This document shows positions 34,323-43,605 of a DNA stretch of 45,220 bases, one piece after another. Under the pieces are notes generated by a model. That model had not been told where the DNA came from, ran no database searches, and was given only the letters and a program-made list of their open reading frames with translations. The DNA lies in NCBI GenBank assembly GCA_021816765.1, contig JAKAXB010000015.1:1-45220 (forward strand), written 5' to 3'. Position 1 is the first letter of the stretch, and every line of letters starts with the position of its first letter. A program made the position numbers and the translations under genes. The stretch comes from Natronospirales bacterium (GTDB lineage: Bacteria; Pseudomonadota; Gammaproteobacteria; Natronospirales; REEB76).

Positions 34323-35737
34323 GGCAGGGTGGCTTCCTTTGCAGGGGAGGTGAGTCCTCCGACCGCATGGCCGAGGGCCGCGAGCGCGGTAAACCAGTTC
34401 AGCCGTGCCTGCACCTGCTGCACGCGTGCGTTGGCGAGGGTTTCCTCCGCGATCAGAAGACTGAGAATGGTGTCGAGACCGATGCGATAGCGCGCACTGG
34501 ATACCTTTTCGGCCTGCTGCGCGCTTTTGAGTTGCAAACCGCTGGTACGCAGCGTCACGGCGGCGGTATGCAGGTTCTGATAAGCCTGCCAGACCTCCAG
34601 TTCCACCTGCTGTCGCAGTTGTGTGGTGGTGGCCTGACTCACGTCCACGGCGACCCGCGCTTGCCGGTTGGCGGCCTGATCGCCGAATCCCGTGAACAGC
34701 GGAACGCTCAGGGTCAATCCTGCGCTGTAGTTTTTGGTGGACTGGCTGATGCCGCTGCTCAGCGTGCGTGTGCTGCCGGCGCTGGCACTCAAGGTCAGTA
34801 TGGGCAAACCACGGCCTTTGGTAGCCTCGAGATTTGCAATGGCTTGCTGTTCACCGGCTTTGGCGGCAAGCAGCTCCGGCCGGGCATGACGTGCCTCGTC
34901 CAAGAGCGCCCCGACCGTTTGCTTCGGCATCACCGGCTTCACATTCTGCTTCCAGGGGGCGAGCGCCAAGTGTGTGTTGGCGGGGAATCCCACCACCACG
35001 GCCAGGGTGCCCTGGGCGACGGCCAACTGACCCTGGGCCTGCTGCAGAGCGAGCTGCGTACCGGCCAGTGCGGCCTCGGCCTGGTAAACGTCACCGATGG
35101 TGGCGAGACCCGATTTCTGGTTCTCGCGCACCGCGTCCAGACTGGTTGTCGCATCCTGTACGCTCAACTCGTCGGCCTGATCGAGAGCCTGCAGGCCCAG
35201 CACCTGGTAGTAATCCTGTTCCACCGCGAGGATGACATCCTGCAGCGTTTGGCTGTTGGAGAGTTGCGCCGAGATCAGGGCGAATTTGGCGGCATTGAGG
35301 GTTCCGGAGCGGGTGCCGAAATCCCAGAGCAGATAGTTCAGACTGATGGCGGGTCCGTAACGGGTCTGGGCACCGGTACCCTGGCCGGTGAAGCTGACCA
35401 GATCATTGCGGGAATAGGAGTAGGTAAGGCTCACCTGCGGCCAGTAGCCGGCGCGTGCCAGCTCCACGCCTGCCTGGCTTGCACGGATCGCGTCCCAGGC
35501 GAGCCGGGTCTGCGGATTATTCGTCAGCGCCATGTCGGTGAGTTCAATCAGGGTCAGGGGCCGTATGAATTGGGACGGGTTGCCGGCGGCGCGTACCACT
35601 GGTGTCGCAAGTACAAGCACTACGAGGAGCAGTATGGCAGGACGACAACGCATGGCAGGTTTCCGCCCAGCATGGGGTAGTGACGCACTCGGACGCTCCG
35701 TTCGGGCAGAAGTTCGCTGAGTCAAGACCATTTTCAT
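34319..35737 (-). CDS. TolC-family outer-membrane efflux protein of the RND operon
   Basis: 472 residues as given; the signal peptide MRCRPAILLLVVLVLATPVVRA suggests the true start may be the ATG at 35653 (444 residues). Neither start has a strong ribosome-binding site. Two OEP repeats are visible (LIELTDMALTNNPQTRLAWD, LLDEARHARPELLAAKAGEQ), with WDFGTR and FTGFGDQ strands. It shares motifs and order with the TolC-type protein at 23076 (ALCNNPQTRVAW versus ALTNNPQTRLAW), so the two are paralogues. First gene of the operon and divergent from the second two-component system. Confidence 0.92.
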   Translation of the reverse strand: MKMVLTQRTSARTERPSASLPHAGRKPAMRCRPAILLLVVLVLATPVVRAAGNPSQFIRPLTLIELTDMALTNNPQTRLAWDAIRASQAGVELARAGYWPQVSLTYSYSRNDLVSFTGQGTGAQTRYGPAISLNYLLWDFGTRSGTLNAAKFALISAQLSNSQTLQDVILAVEQDYYQVLGLQALDQADELSVQDATTSLDAVRENQKSGLATIGDVYQAEAALAGTQLALQQAQGQLAVAQGTLAVVVGFPANTHLALAPWKQNVKPVMPKQTVGALLDEARHARPELLAAKAGEQQAIANLEATKGRGLPILTLSASAGSTRTLSSGISQSTKNYSAGLTLSVPLFTGFGDQAANRQARVAVDVSQATTTQLRQQVELEVWQAYQNLHTAAVTLRTSGLQLKSAQQAEKVSSARYRIGLDTILSLLIAEETLANARVQQVQARLNWFTALAALGHAVGGLTSPAKEATLP

Positions 35738-35824
35738 GCCCCGTACCGGTTAGCCATTATACTTGTTCCGTAGTTATGGAAGCAGACCTTAAAATATACG
35801 CTTTACCCGAGGGATGGCTCCCGC
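35738..35824. promoter_or_regulatory. divergent promoter region of the RND operon and second two-component system
   Basis: 87 bases. It holds an imperfect palindrome TTCCGTAGTTATGGAA (35766-35781) and several AT-rich -10-like words (TATACT at 35758-35763, TAAAAT at 35790-35795). The ATTGCAA repeats of the first system are absent, so the two regulators may recognise different sites. No consensus promoter could be fixed. Confidence 0.35.
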
Positions 35825-36556
35825 ATGGTCAAAGACGATTACATTCTGGTGGTAGACGATGATGCCGAGACTCGCGCATTATTGCGAGAATATCTTTCCC
35901 GCCAGGGCTATCGCGTAACTGCTGTGGCAGATGGCAATGCCATGGATAAAGCGCTGGAGGAGACAGGTGTCATTTTCGATATGGTAGTACTCGACTTGAT
36001 GTTGCCCGGGGAGGACGGTATTACACTTTGCCGACGCCTGCGCAAACGCGATAATCTACCGGTTATCATGCTGACGGCACGCGGTGAACAAGTTGACCGG
36101 ATTACAGGCCTGGAAACAGGCGCGGATGATTATCTCCCCAAGCCCTTCAACCCACGTGAGCTTCTGGCGCGCATCAAGAGCGTGCTACACCGAGCACGTA
36201 CTTTGCCCGAGGTACCGCACAGAAGCGATGTGCGATATTTCCGTTTCGAAGGCTGGCGGCTCAATACTGCTGCCCGTCACTTGATTGCTCCCGGTGGCGT
36301 AGTGATCCCGCTTCCGGGGGCCGAGTTCCGGTTGCTGTGCATTTTCTTGCAGTTGCCCAACGTGGTGCTGAGCCGCGAGCGATTAAGCGAAATGTTGCAT
36401 AGCCGAGAGGCTGATTTGCCCTTCAACCGCAGCGTGGATGTGCAGGTAAGCCGCCTGCGCCGACGGTTACAGGATCACGAGCGAAAATCGGCGGCAATTC
36501 GCACGGTTCGCGGCAAAGGGTACCTGTTCACGTTACCGGTGGAAATCGAACGCTGA
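35825..36556 (+). CDS. OmpR-family response regulator (second system)
   Basis: 243 residues. The receiver has D11-D13, phosphoacceptor D57 in MVVLDLMLPGEDG and the Lys in DYLPKPFNPREL; the winged helix covers about 145-240 (LPGAEFRLLCIFLQLPNVVLSRERL, VDVQVSRLRRRLQD, IRTVRGKGYLF). It shares long runs with the regulator at 22207 (LMLPGEDG, TLCRRLR, GADDYLPKPFNPREL), so they are paralogues. It is divergent from the RND efflux operon, with 87 bases between, and its stop overlaps the start of the kinase gene. Probable role: control of the RND operon. Confidence 0.94.
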   Translation: MVKDDYILVVDDDAETRALLREYLSRQGYRVTAVADGNAMDKALEETGVIFDMVVLDLMLPGEDGITLCRRLRKRDNLPVIMLTARGEQVDRITGLETGADDYLPKPFNPRELLARIKSVLHRARTLPEVPHRSDVRYFRFEGWRLNTAARHLIAPGGVVIPLPGAEFRLLCIFLQLPNVVLSRERLSEMLHSREADLPFNRSVDVQVSRLRRRLQDHERKSAAIRTVRGKGYLFTLPVEIER

Positions 36557-37926
36557 TGCATTTTTTACCACGCTCCCTCTCTGGCCGGTTGATATTGATC
36601 CTGCTTACCGGATTGATCGGTGCCCAGTTCTTGGCGGCCACTCTGAGTCTCTACGAGCGCGACCGAGCCATGATTTACTTTAGTGATCAGTGGTGGGCGC
36701 AGCACTACGCGGAGGTGGTGCATCTCATGGAAACCCTGCCTGCGGAGGAACGCCCACAGGTGGCCATCGCCAGTATCATACCGAGACTCATCGTGACCCT
36801 GTCACGCAAGCCCTTGCCGGATTCCCCAGGCTCACTGCCGGAGGATACCGCTGCTGTTAGGTTCCAGGCGAAACTGCAGCGACTTCTGCCTGGGCACATA
36901 GTGTATGGCTATCTACTCCGAATCCCGATACCGGGAGAGGAGCGGGATACGCCTTTTGAACTGGGCTATCGCATCCGCAGTGTGACCGGAGTGAGGCTCA
37001 CGGACGGCAATTGGGTATACTTTAATTTCTTGCGACCACTTCGACCATTTGCCGTGAGCGAATGGCCTTACCCGTTGCTCGTGTATCTTGCCGTGCTACT
37101 GGCGGCGGTAGTTCTTCTATTGTTGATCGCGGTACGACTTACGACGCGGCCACTGACGGTAATGGCGGCGGCGGCAGAGAAATTCGGCCGCGATATCAAT
37201 CAACCGCCGCTACCGGAGCGCGGCCCCACAGAGGTGCGCGAGGCCACACACGCCTTCAACGAGATGCGGATGCGTTTGCGGCGCTATGTGGAGGACCGTA
37301 CACATTTGTTGACTGCGATTTCCCATGACCTGAGGACGCCGATCACCCGCTTGCGCCTGCGCAGTGAGCTACTCGATGACGAGGAACTCAAGCAGAAATT
37401 CAATCACGACCTGCAGGAAGTGGAGGATATGACTGTCGCTACGCTGGAGTTTCTGCGGGGTTTGAACGTGAGTGAATCGTCGCAGCCCATGGATTTGATG
37501 GCGCTGCTTGAAACCCTTCAGGCGGATGCCGTGGAAATGAAACATGAAGTGACGGTAAGAGGTACGATATCCAGTCCGTTCCACGGCCAGCCACGGGCGC
37601 TGCGCCGTTGTCTCGAAAACCTGCTAAACAACGCTATACGGTACGGTGGGCGTACCGAACTGCGGGTACGGGAAGCGGGTGACAAGGTGGAGATCGTAGT
37701 GCGCGACTATGGCAGCGGCATCCCGGAAGATCAGCTCGAAAAGGTATTCGAGCCCTATTATCGTCTTGACAATTCGCGTAGTCGCGCGGGTGGTGGGACA
37801 GGACTGGGGCTGAGTATCGCGCGCAACATTGCCGTGGACCACGGTGGGGAATTGATATTACGCAACCATGCAGGGGGTGGGCTCGAAGCGGTACTTACCC
37901 TGCCGCGGAATCCGGAGTCGGCGTGA
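36556..37926 (+). CDS. sensor histidine kinase (EnvZ-like, second system)
   Basis: 456 residues. The ATG shares one base with the regulator stop (TGATG). Membrane segments at about 10-32 and 178-200 flank a periplasmic domain of about 145 residues. HAMP, HisKA with H257 in AISHDLRTPITRLRLR, and HATPase with NLLNNAIRYGG, DYGSGIPEDQ and GTGLGLSIARNI follow. The partner is the regulator directly upstream. The sensor domain is longer than that of the first kinase and shows no similarity to it by eye, so the two systems probably sense different signals. Confidence 0.94.
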   Translation: MHFLPRSLSGRLILILLTGLIGAQFLAATLSLYERDRAMIYFSDQWWAQHYAEVVHLMETLPAEERPQVAIASIIPRLIVTLSRKPLPDSPGSLPEDTAAVRFQAKLQRLLPGHIVYGYLLRIPIPGEERDTPFELGYRIRSVTGVRLTDGNWVYFNFLRPLRPFAVSEWPYPLLVYLAVLLAAVVLLLLIAVRLTTRPLTVMAAAAEKFGRDINQPPLPERGPTEVREATHAFNEMRMRLRRYVEDRTHLLTAISHDLRTPITRLRLRSELLDDEELKQKFNHDLQEVEDMTVATLEFLRGLNVSESSQPMDLMALLETLQADAVEMKHEVTVRGTISSPFHGQPRALRRCLENLLNNAIRYGGRTELRVREAGDKVEIVVRDYGSGIPEDQLEKVFEPYYRLDNSRSRAGGGTGLGLSIARNIAVDHGGELILRNHAGGGLEAVLTLPRNPESA

Positions 37927-37947
37927 GCCGGGAATTTTGGCCTTTCT

Positions 37948-37962
37948 GCCTCGTACCGAGGC
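37948..37962. terminator. possible bidirectional terminator hairpin between convergent genes
   Basis: GCCTCG-TAC-CGAGGC is a perfect 6-bp stem with a 3-base loop, in the 48-base gap between the kinase and the nitrilase genes. T-runs are short, so its strength is doubtful. Confidence 0.45.
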
Positions 37963-37974
37963 GAGTACGCCCAC

Positions 37975-39054
37975 TTATCTTTTTGTCTGTCCCATCGAGA
38001 TGACATCTTTTGGGTTATTTGTTGAACTTTCATTCAATTTGCCGCAAGCGGTTGCATCGAATGGTTCGGGGTTGATACTCAATACGCTACGCACGGGCAC
38101 TTGTACGTTTTCATTTACCCGCAAGCCGAAGATGTCGGGTCGCGCATAGTGGCCCGTCACGTCGAAGTCATACTTGCCCCGGCTAATCGCGTTCATGTCC
38201 AACGGCGCATAGAGTATGGTCTCTCCCCCGAAATGGGGGCCGGCCAGCACGTTGCCCAGGGGATCAACGATACAACTGCCGCCCCGCATCAGTACGTCCC
38301 CATTGGCTTCCAACCCTGAACGGCAGGATTCAGGGATGTCCTGACGTGTCAGATATTGGCAGGCGGACAGCACGAAGCAGCGTCCCTCCAGGGCGACGTG
38401 GCGCATGCTCGGCAGCCAAGTCTCGCGGCTGTCCGCAGTCGGAGCACAGTACAGTTCGATGCCTTTGGCGTACAGAGCCAAGCGCAGTGCCGGCATGTAG
38501 TTTTCCCAGCAGATGGCCGCGCCAATGCGGCCAATTTCTGTCTCCACCACTGTGAGGGTTGAACCATCGCCAAAACCCCAGACCAGACGTTCAAGCGCCG
38601 TCGGCATCACCTTCCGGTGTTTGCCGAGCAGGATGCCGTGGTCATCGAAGAAAAGCACTGTGCAATAGAGCGTGCCACCTGCGCGCTCAATGACGCCGAT
38701 CACAAGGTGCAATTTCGTTGATTTGGCGATGGCGCCCAACCGTTCGGTTTTTGGACCCGGGACCTCGATAGCCGATGCGTGATAGTTGCGAAATTGCTCT
38801 CGACCTTCGGCCGTCCGGTAGCCGATTCTCGCACCAAAATCGAATCCATAAGGATAGCCGCCAATAAATGCCTCGGGGAATACCATCAACCGAGCCCCTC
38901 GCCGCTGCGCATCAGCCGCAAGATCAGCGAGTTTGTTCAAACTGCGGTCGGCGTCAAACAGGATGGATGCGGCTTGTGCCACCGCCACGGGGAGTAAGCC
39001 GGTGGAAGGGATCACAGGCGATCCTCCCTGTTCGACGCTGAGTTCAAGGTACAT
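37975..39054 (-). CDS. nitrilase (carbon-nitrogen hydrolase family)
   Basis: 359 residues, the usual length of nitrilases. The catalytic residues are E61 ([11 protein letters not shown]), K148 (GKHRKVMPT) and C182 ([10 protein letters not shown]), with the second Glu E155 ([12 protein letters not shown]). Nitrilases turn nitriles into acids and ammonia. The CWENYMP signature is that of true nitrilases and cyanide-degrading relatives, not amidases. A cysteine-synthase-family gene lies upstream on the same strand, 92 bases away, in AT-richer DNA. Together they may process cyanide or beta-cyanoalanine. The start has no strong ribosome-binding site and may be further in. Confidence 0.92.
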   Translation of the reverse strand: MYLELSVEQGGSPVIPSTGLLPVAVAQAASILFDADRSLNKLADLAADAQRRGARLMVFPEAFIGGYPYGFDFGARIGYRTAEGREQFRNYHASAIEVPGPKTERLGAIAKSTKLHLVIGVIERAGGTLYCTVLFFDDHGILLGKHRKVMPTALERLVWGFGDGSTLTVVETEIGRIGAAICWENYMPALRLALYAKGIELYCAPTADSRETWLPSMRHVALEGRCFVLSACQYLTRQDIPESCRSGLEANGDVLMRGGSCIVDPLGNVLAGPHFGGETILYAPLDMNAISRGKYDFDVTGHYARPDIFGLRVNENVQVPVRSVLSINPEPFDATACGKLNESSTNNPKDVISMGQTKR

Positions 39055-39146
39055 GCGGCCGATTTGAAGACAATATTTTTCAAGGTATGCCCACGTCAGA
39101 GCAGTGATACGCGACCATTTTGTAGTCGCTGCAGAAATAGTGTTTC

Positions 39147-40100
39147 TTACGAATAGACGCCGGTAGAAATATATTTCAAACCAGAATCTGGTAAGACCGT
39201 AACTACCGTACTGCCCGGCTTGATGATTCCGGCGAGTTTTAATGCAGCGGCCACATTAGCGCCGCTAGACAGTCCGGCGAATATCCCCTCCTTTCTTGCC
39301 AATTGTTTGGCCGTTTCTATGCTTTCTTCATCAGTGACTGTGAGATAACCATCTACAAGCCGGTCATCCCAGAATAATGGTTTGAATGCATAGCCGCCGC
39401 CTTGTATTCTGTGTCTGGTGGATATCACAGGCTTCCCAGCCAGATAGGGGGCTCCCTCGGGCTCTACGGGGAAACACTTTATTTCCGGGCGGTGTTTTTT
39501 CAGTGCCCTGGCAATGCCGGTAAAAGTTCCGCCGGATCCCACGTAAGAAACGAAGGCATCAATATCGCCGCCGGATTGCTTCCAGATTTCCTCTCCCGTC
39601 GTCCGCTCGTGTGCCAGGGGGTTGGCGGGATTATTAAACTGATCAGGTCTATAGGCCCCTGATTTCTGCGTCAGTTCCTTGACCTTTTCCTCGACAAGAC
39701 TCAAATCCTCCCCCGACACGAAGCCTGGTTTTCCGCCCGGTGCCTGGGGGACAAGTATTACTTCCGCCCCAAAAGCAGAAAGCATTTGTCGTCTTTCCGA
39801 AGAATTGCCCTCGGACATGACGGCAATGAATTTATAGCCTTTTACTGCGCAGGCTATCGCCAAGCCGATACCCATGTTGCCGCTGGTTCTCTCGATTATG
39901 ATGGAATGCCCTGGGATGATCTTCCCGTCCTGCTCGGCTTGTTCCAATAGCTGTATGGCTACCCTGTCTTTAATGCTCAAACCAGGGCCGTAGTATTCGA
40001 GCTTGGCATAAATTTTCAGATTTTCCGTACTTAAGTTACGAAGCCAGACTAAAGGGGTTTCTCCTATCGACTCTAATACGCTATTTAATACGCCTTTCAT
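39147..40100 (-). CDS. cysteine synthase family PLP enzyme (CysK/CysM-like)
   Basis: 317 residues, fold type II PLP enzyme. K44 in LSIKDRVA is the Schiff-base lysine, TSGNMG (72-77) is the substrate-binding loop (usually TSGNTG) and GSGGTFTG binds the phosphate of PLP. The Met in place of Thr in TSGNTG, and GPGLSIKDR where CysK has NPGGSVKDR, set it apart from housekeeping CysK. Such enzymes make cysteine from O-acetylserine, or beta-cyanoalanine from cysteine and cyanide. The DNA is more AT-rich than the rest of the window, which hints at transfer. The nitrilase downstream supports a nitrile or cyanide role. Confidence 0.88.
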   Translation of the reverse strand: MKGVLNSVLESIGETPLVWLRNLSTENLKIYAKLEYYGPGLSIKDRVAIQLLEQAEQDGKIIPGHSIIIERTSGNMGIGLAIACAVKGYKFIAVMSEGNSSERRQMLSAFGAEVILVPQAPGGKPGFVSGEDLSLVEEKVKELTQKSGAYRPDQFNNPANPLAHERTTGEEIWKQSGGDIDAFVSYVGSGGTFTGIARALKKHRPEIKCFPVEPEGAPYLAGKPVISTRHRIQGGGYAFKPLFWDDRLVDGYLTVTDEESIETAKQLARKEGIFAGLSSGANVAAALKLAGIIKPGSTVVTVLPDSGLKYISTGVYS

Positions 40101-40492
40101 TTCGGAAGTTCCTCATTGGCCTAGTTCAAACCCTGCTCATATACTAAAAATGTTCCCCAAGCAGAAGCTGAAGAATCATCAATACCACGGGGAAACTCTG
40201 ATTCCAACTGCTTGATGCATTATACCTTTACTGTTGGCGTGCACTAAAACTACACCGGTTTAATCCGACAACTGCGCATTGAGTTTCTCTCTGCCAACAA
40301 CTTTCAGTTTTTGTGCCTTGTCCAATGTTTCATGTTTGTAACAGATTTCTTGCAAACCATGTATTTCCTGCTATTTTCTTTCCCAGCGGCAGAGGTCGGG
40401 GCGATTTCGTTGCATTTTCCCCGCCCGGCTGCAATTTTCCTCTGAATAAACGGTTGGATTCTTGCAACTATAGTCCGAATTAGGAGTGTGTT
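40101..40492. promoter_or_regulatory. AT-rich divergent promoter region
   Basis: 392 bases between the cysteine-synthase-like gene (minus) and the TonB receptor gene (plus). It is visibly AT-richer than its right side. For the receptor, TATAGT (40469-40474) is a good -10 with no clear -35, and TAGGAG precedes the ATG at 40493. For the minus-strand gene, TAGTAT/TATATG-like words near 40138-40148 may serve as a -10. No Fur box or other known site was recognised, and no gene is visible. Confidence 0.45.
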
Positions 40493-43400
40493 ATGAGCAG
40501 CAACCTGATCAGTAGAGCCGTACGGTGTGTGCTGATGGCCGGCGCGGTATCGGCGGCAGTCTCTCCGGCGGTCTTCGCCCAGGATGCCACGCAGAGCAGC
40601 AGCAATCAGAACCAGAATTCCAACACGGCCCAGTTGGGCAAGATCGAGGTGACGGGTACACGCATCCTGCGCACGGATGTGGAGACCGCCCAGCCGGTCA
40701 CCATCATCACGCGGAAGCAGATTCAGCAAACCGGCCTGACTTCCGTCGGCGACGTACTGCAGCAACTGACCCAGGCCGGTCCGGCGCTGAACACCGCCTT
40801 CAACAACGGCGGCAACGGCCAAACGCAGATTGATCTGCGGTTCCTCGGTTCCAGCCGCGTATTGGTACTGGTGAACGGACGGCGCTGGATTCCGCAGCTG
40901 AGCGGCGCGGTGGATCTGAACGAGATTCCCGTCTCCATCATCGACCATATTGAAATCCTGCAGGACGGCGCTTCGGCCATTTACGGTTCCGACGCCATCA
41001 CGGGGGTGGTGAACATCATCACCGTCAAGAACTTCAACGGTGCCGAGGCCAATGCTTACCTCGGCATGTACGACGGCCATGGGGTCGGCGGCGGCTGGGA
41101 CGGCAAGACCCAGGAATATGACTTCACCATCGGTTCGAGCGGCAACCGGGGCGGCGTGCTGATGAACGTGTCCTATGTGAATCAAAGCCCGGTGTGGGCT
41201 GGTCAGCGCACCATGTCTGCGGAACCCATCTGGGGCGAGGGTGCGCAGACCGGCAGTTCCGGGACGCCGAGCGGTCGGTTCCTGTTGGAGGGTCCCGTGT
41301 TTGGGGGCCAGACTTTTGGCCAAGCCACCTGTGCGCCCTACAATCCGGCTGCCCGTTCCCAGGGCACCTGTAACATGACCCTGATCACGCCGGGGCAGAC
41401 CAGCCAGCCGGTGCCGATCGGCAATTTCACCAATTACACCAACGCCGATGCGTACAATTACGCCCCGGCCAACTATTTCCTGACGCCCAGCGAACGCACC
41501 GGCCTGTACGTGCAGGGGCACTACAACCTGGCGGACAACCTGACCTTCACCAGTACGGTGATGTTCAACCGGCGCGATTCACAGGAGGTGCTGGCTCCCA
41601 TGCCACTGTTCATCGGCCTTGCTAGCCCTCAACGTGCTAACGGCATGTCCATCGGCATCGGGGCGAGCAATCCCTATAACCCCTTCGGCGTTAACCTGGT
41701 GGGCAACAGAAGCCAGTGGTGCGTGGTGCAGAAGAACTGCAGCACCAATCCCAACGAACTGCTGTTCTTCTCCGGCCGCCGCACGATGGAAGCGGGCAAT
41801 CGTGTTTATAACCGGAATGTGGAAACCTACATGTTCCGCTCCGGGCTGAACGGCTACTTCAACGCCCTGGGCAGCGAGTGGGACTGGGACGTAGGCTATA
41901 GCTACGGCAACAATTACGAGACCGATATCACCACCGGCCTGTTCAACACTCTGAATCTGGCCCAGGCTCTGGATTCCCCGGGCTTTACGTCCTGCAGCAA
42001 TAGTCCCGGTTGCGTGCCCTTCAACTGGTTTGGCGGTAATCCCTCCATCACCCCGGCGATGCTGAACTATGTGCTCTTTGAGGCACATGACATCGTCGAG
42101 AACACCATGCGCGACTACACCGCCAACATCACCGGCGATCTCGTGCAACTACCCGCCGGCCCACTGGGGGTGGCCACGGGCGTGGAGTATCTGGAGTACG
42201 ACGGCTTTTCGCATCCGGATGCCACCACCGTTTCGGGCAATACCTCGGGCAACGTAACCCAGCCCACGGACGGTCGCCAGTGGACCCATGCCGAGTACGT
42301 GGAGTTCAACATCCCCCTGGTGAATGATGCGCCGTTCATGAAGAGCGTGAGCCTGGACATCGCCAACCGCTGGTCGCAGTTTTCATGGAAGGGAGGTGAG
42401 CCGGCGAGCGCCAACTACGGGGTCATGCACTCTGTGGGTGCTACCACCGGTCGGGCGGCCCTGCGCTGGCAGGCCACCAATGACCTCTTGCTGCGCGCCA
42501 GTTGGTCGCAGGGGTTCCGGGTGCCGAGCCTGACCAACCTGTATTTCGGCAACAGCCAGAGCTTTCCGAAAGTCGAGGACCCCTGCGCCCCGGGACCAAA
42601 CGGTTCTTATTCCGGCAGCGGCCCGCTGCCTCCGGGATGCAACGGCCAGCAGCACGTGCAACCAGACGGCCAGATCGTGTCCACCGTCGGCGGCAATCCA
42701 GGCCTGACGCCGGAGAAGGCCATCTCGCAGAGCATCGGGTTTGTCTACAACCCCAGTTGGCTGCCGGGCTTCGATTTCAGCGCCGACTACTACAAGATCG
42801 TGCTGACCAACGCAGTGAGTGCCATCGGGTCGCAGACCATTCTGAACGGCTGCTACAACCAGCAAAACCAGAACTACTGCAAACTGATTACCCTGCAGGG
42901 CACCACGATCACCAACATACTGGATACCAACCTGAACATCGGCGGTGACCGCACCCGCGGTATCGATGTGTCCACCCACTACAAGTTCCCGTCCAATTCA
43001 ATGGGTGACTTCAAGCTGGGCCTGGACTGGACGTTCCTGCAGTCCTTCGTACAGACTGTCCCGAACAGCCAGAGCCCCACGGGCTTCTCCAACACGGAAC
43101 TGGCCGGCACCACCACGCGCTTCGGCGGTTATCCGACCCAGCGTGCCAACCTGTCGCTCAACTGGAACTACGGTGACTGGTCGGCGGTATGGCAGATCCA
43201 GTACATCGATTCCATGCATGAGGGATGTTCTCCACTCACCATCAGCCTGGGCTACTGCTCCGACCCCACCGGCTACTACGCGCCGACTGCCAGTGTGGGG
43301 ACAAACTACCTGGGCAGAACCGTCTACCACAATGTACAGGCGACCTATCATGTAGACAGTCTCAATAGCGACTTCACCTTCGGTATTCGGAATATCTTTG

Positions 43401-43507
43401 ACAAGCAGCCACCGGCAGCGTTGACGGCTTTCGCCAACAGTTCTCTGCCCGCTTTCTACCCAATACCGGGCCGGTTCTTTTACGCGCGGGTGTCGGTGAA
43501 GTTCTGA
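40493..43507 (+). CDS. TonB-dependent outer-membrane receptor
   Basis: 1004 residues. The signal peptide covers about 1-30 (AAVSPAVFAQ). A Gln/Asn/Ser-rich linker leads to the TonB box-like LGKIEVTGTRI (about 48-58), the plug domain (about 60-175: AQPVTIITRKQIQQTG, LVNGRRWIPQ, IEILQDGASAIYGSDAITGVVNIITVK) and a 22-stranded barrel ending in the aromatic residue of FFYARVSVKF. The large size and this plug pattern are typical of Xanthomonadales and Sphingomonadales receptors for peptides or carbohydrates. An Asp-box protein gene follows after 98 bases, so the pair may handle one substrate. The substrate cannot be named. Confidence 0.94.
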   Translation: MSSNLISRAVRCVLMAGAVSAAVSPAVFAQDATQSSSNQNQNSNTAQLGKIEVTGTRILRTDVETAQPVTIITRKQIQQTGLTSVGDVLQQLTQAGPALNTAFNNGGNGQTQIDLRFLGSSRVLVLVNGRRWIPQLSGAVDLNEIPVSIIDHIEILQDGASAIYGSDAITGVVNIITVKNFNGAEANAYLGMYDGHGVGGGWDGKTQEYDFTIGSSGNRGGVLMNVSYVNQSPVWAGQRTMSAEPIWGEGAQTGSSGTPSGRFLLEGPVFGGQTFGQATCAPYNPAARSQGTCNMTLITPGQTSQPVPIGNFTNYTNADAYNYAPANYFLTPSERTGLYVQGHYNLADNLTFTSTVMFNRRDSQEVLAPMPLFIGLASPQRANGMSIGIGASNPYNPFGVNLVGNRSQWCVVQKNCSTNPNELLFFSGRRTMEAGNRVYNRNVETYMFRSGLNGYFNALGSEWDWDVGYSYGNNYETDITTGLFNTLNLAQALDSPGFTSCSNSPGCVPFNWFGGNPSITPAMLNYVLFEAHDIVENTMRDYTANITGDLVQLPAGPLGVATGVEYLEYDGFSHPDATTVSGNTSGNVTQPTDGRQWTHAEYVEFNIPLVNDAPFMKSVSLDIANRWSQFSWKGGEPASANYGVMHSVGATTGRAALRWQATNDLLLRASWSQGFRVPSLTNLYFGNSQSFPKVEDPCAPGPNGSYSGSGPLPPGCNGQQHVQPDGQIVSTVGGNPGLTPEKAISQSIGFVYNPSWLPGFDFSADYYKIVLTNAVSAIGSQTILNGCYNQQNQNYCKLITLQGTTITNILDTNLNIGGDRTRGIDVSTHYKFPSNSMGDFKLGLDWTFLQSFVQTVPNSQSPTGFSNTELAGTTTRFGGYPTQRANLSLNWNYGDWSAVWQIQYIDSMHEGCSPLTISLGYCSDPTGYYAPTASVGTNYLGRTVYHNVQATYHVDSLNSDFTFGIRNIFDKQPPAALTAFANSSLPAFYPIPGRFFYARVSVKF

Positions 43508-43537
43508 CGAGAAGTCTCCCAGTAAGTGCGAGTTTTG

Positions 43538-43555
43538 GCATGACTGCAGTCATGC
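43538..43555. promoter_or_regulatory. perfect 18-bp palindrome between receptor and Asp-box genes
   Basis: GCATGACTGCAGTCATGC is perfectly self-complementary. It lies 31 bases after the receptor stop and 50 before the next start. As RNA it gives a 7-bp stem with a TGCA loop, with no T-run after it. It could be an operator for a dimeric regulator or an intercistronic hairpin that lowers expression of the second gene. Confidence 0.5.
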
Positions 43556-43605
43556 ATGGGTCGTCAGCTTGCGGACGTGGCGTAAATCGTTGCCAGGAGT
43601 TTCCC

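Noticed and set aside
34367-35680. Plus-strand open frame opposite the second TolC-type gene
   Set aside because: It is an antisense shadow without protein-like features.
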